A stretch of 64,000 nucleotides of DNA, taken from positions 5,952,001 through 6,016,000 of the forward strand of contig NZ_JAOQNK010000001.1 of assembly GCF_025961315.1 (NCBI RefSeq), written 5' to 3'. Both the position numbers and the translations under genes were made by a program. Below the pieces are notes generated by a model. The model saw only the letters and a list, made by a program, of their open reading frames with translations, ran no database searches and was not told where the DNA came from. Below are positions 63,225 to 64,000 of this stretch, in pieces (the first letter of the stretch is position 1; every line of letters begins with the position of its first letter). The DNA is from Sphingobacterium kitahiroshimense. GTDB taxonomy: Bacteria; Bacteroidota; Bacteroidia; Sphingobacteriales; Sphingobacteriaceae.

Positions 63225-63505
63225 AAGTTCTTTTTAATAATTCTTAATGCACACTTGTATCCAGGTTATAAAGGTAAAACATTTCGTTTTATTGTATCTA
63301 TTTAGACGCCTAAAAATAAACTGTATTTATATTTTGTTATAATAGCGGGAGCTAGATTCCGCTATTAATGATTTATTTGATCCTGTTGACCACCTACAAT
63401 TCTGAATTATTCGAATTTTATAAAGGATGTTAGAACTATGAAATTCTTTGATTCGCTATTTTAATGACGTTTTATTTAGTTAGATTGTTTTCGCCAATTA
63501 GTAGG
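63225..63505. other. 281-bp intergenic region with a hairpin
   Basis: No gene seen. It holds AATAGCGG (63341-63348) with CCGCTATT (63359-63366), an 8-9-bp stem without a clear T-run, downstream of the hypothetical gene at 63506. It also carries the antiporter promoter on the minus strand, which I cannot place. Confidence 0.4.
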
Positions 63506-63958
63506 CTATTGTTTTTGAAATATTTCATAATTAAATTTCAAAACATTTAAATTCCATAAGGTTAGCGTTTGTGTTGCAGTCAATTGTTTATCAGCTTCGC
63601 TTATGATTAATTCATCACGGAATGAACGGATATATTTTGACCAATGCTCACCTTTAGAATCTTTTAGCAAAAAATAAAAACCTGCATCACCAAAACGTTG
63701 ACCAGACGAATTTAATACTAATTCACCATTTACGCCAACTTTAGGAGCCATAATAACGGTGGCATTACCATGAGGTAATGGGAAAATAGCTTTTACACAA
63801 TACCGGCCACTTGGCAATTGACAGATCCCATATGCTCCAGAATATATTCCTTTGCCAGTTGATGCAATTTTTCTGAGCCAGAATATATATTTAATTTGGT
63901 TCGTTTTGGCATCCAAAAGTCTTACTATTTCGCTTGTAATAGATTCCGAATTTTGCAT
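63506..63958 (-). CDS. Hypothetical protein, possibly truncated at the right window edge
   Basis: At least 150 residues. The frame stays open from the ATG at 63958 to the window end (upstream codons read FSNRLNQLNIPIYD), so the real start may lie outside. It has a Gly-rich segment KGIYSGAYGICQLPSGRYCVKAIFPLPHGNATV, then a repeated beta pattern (GRYCV, GELVLNSSGQRFGDAGFYFLL), and a Lys/Asn-rich tail. There is no signal peptide in the visible part. I do not recognise the family. Its place beside the antiporter suggests nothing specific. Confidence 0.6.
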   Translation of the reverse strand: MQNSESITSEIVRLLDAKTNQIKYIFWLRKIASTGKGIYSGAYGICQLPSGRYCVKAIFPLPHGNATVIMAPKVGVNGELVLNSSGQRFGDAGFYFLLKDSKGEHWSKYIRSFRDELIISEADKQLTATQTLTLWNLNVLKFNYEIFQKQ

Positions 63959-64000
63959 ATCATAGATTGGGATATTTAATTGATTTAACCTATTACTGAA

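Noticed and set aside
1..64000. tRNA, rRNA, CRISPR arrays, integrases, transposases and phage genes
   Set aside because: Looked for and not seen. No spaced identical repeats of CRISPR type and no transposase motifs were found.

Overview
The window looks like a chromosomal segment of a Bacteroidota bacterium, most likely Sphingobacteriaceae and plausibly Sphingobacterium. The reasons are AT-rich DNA, three SusC/SusD-type genes plus a truncated SusC, lipoboxes on SusD-like, efflux and small lipoproteins, weak or absent Shine-Dalgarno sequences, one TAnnTTTG-type promoter box, and a PE-Lig-Pol LigD. No rRNA, tRNA, CRISPR array, prophage or intact insertion sequence was seen. The gene set is mostly housekeeping or accessory metabolism, with a few unexplained stretches.

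Layout. 1-4.65 kb: end of a SusC receptor, its SusD lipoprotein and a thioredoxin-fold protein, closed by a strong terminator. 4.65-7 kb: a small hypothetical gene, then about 870 bp of non-coding DNA rich in direct and inverted repeats, then a 387-residue hypothetical. 7.2-12.6 kb: redox block, with a glutathione peroxidase, an mdaB-ygiN-aldo/keto reductase operon, a divergent LysR regulator with palindromic sites, and a Gfo/Idh/MocA oxidoreductase. 13.1-18.9 kb: a second SusC/SusD pair whose susC carries one frameshift, facing a DUF1080 glycan hydrolase-like gene. 19.2-24.8 kb: ligD, an ECF sigma factor, a second aldo/keto reductase and a YihY/BrkB membrane protein. 25-29.3 kb: five unrecognised or weakly recognised exported/membrane genes and a tiny proline-rich ORF.

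29.3-38.3 kb: a glycosyltransferase diverging from a six-gene signalling cluster (REC-PAS kinase, CHASE3-HAMP-GAF kinase with three receivers, receiver, CheR, CheB, receiver). It has chemotaxis adaptation enzymes but no MCP, CheA or CheW. 38.4-41 kb: lipid-kinase-like protein, SurE, a small lipoprotein with an internal repeat, and a DUF2383 four-helix protein. 41.2-45 kb: copper handling, with a His/Cys-rich small protein, an HMA-DUF3347 protein and a multicopper oxidase that appears fused to a CopB-like barrel. 46.2-51.9 kb: a complete RND efflux operon (adaptor, pump, outer-membrane channel).

52.4-55.5 kb: a TPP riboswitch followed by thiM-thiE-thiD-tenA, a thiamin salvage operon with overlapping genes. 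55.6-64 kb: a GH123-like glycosidase, an alpha/beta hydrolase sharing an intergenic region with a membrane-anchored LytTR regulator (spaced direct repeats between them), a CPBP protease, a cupin, a DUF1905/OmdA protein, a CPA1 antiporter and a hypothetical gene at the right edge.

All functional calls are from reading motifs and gene context. No database search was possible.
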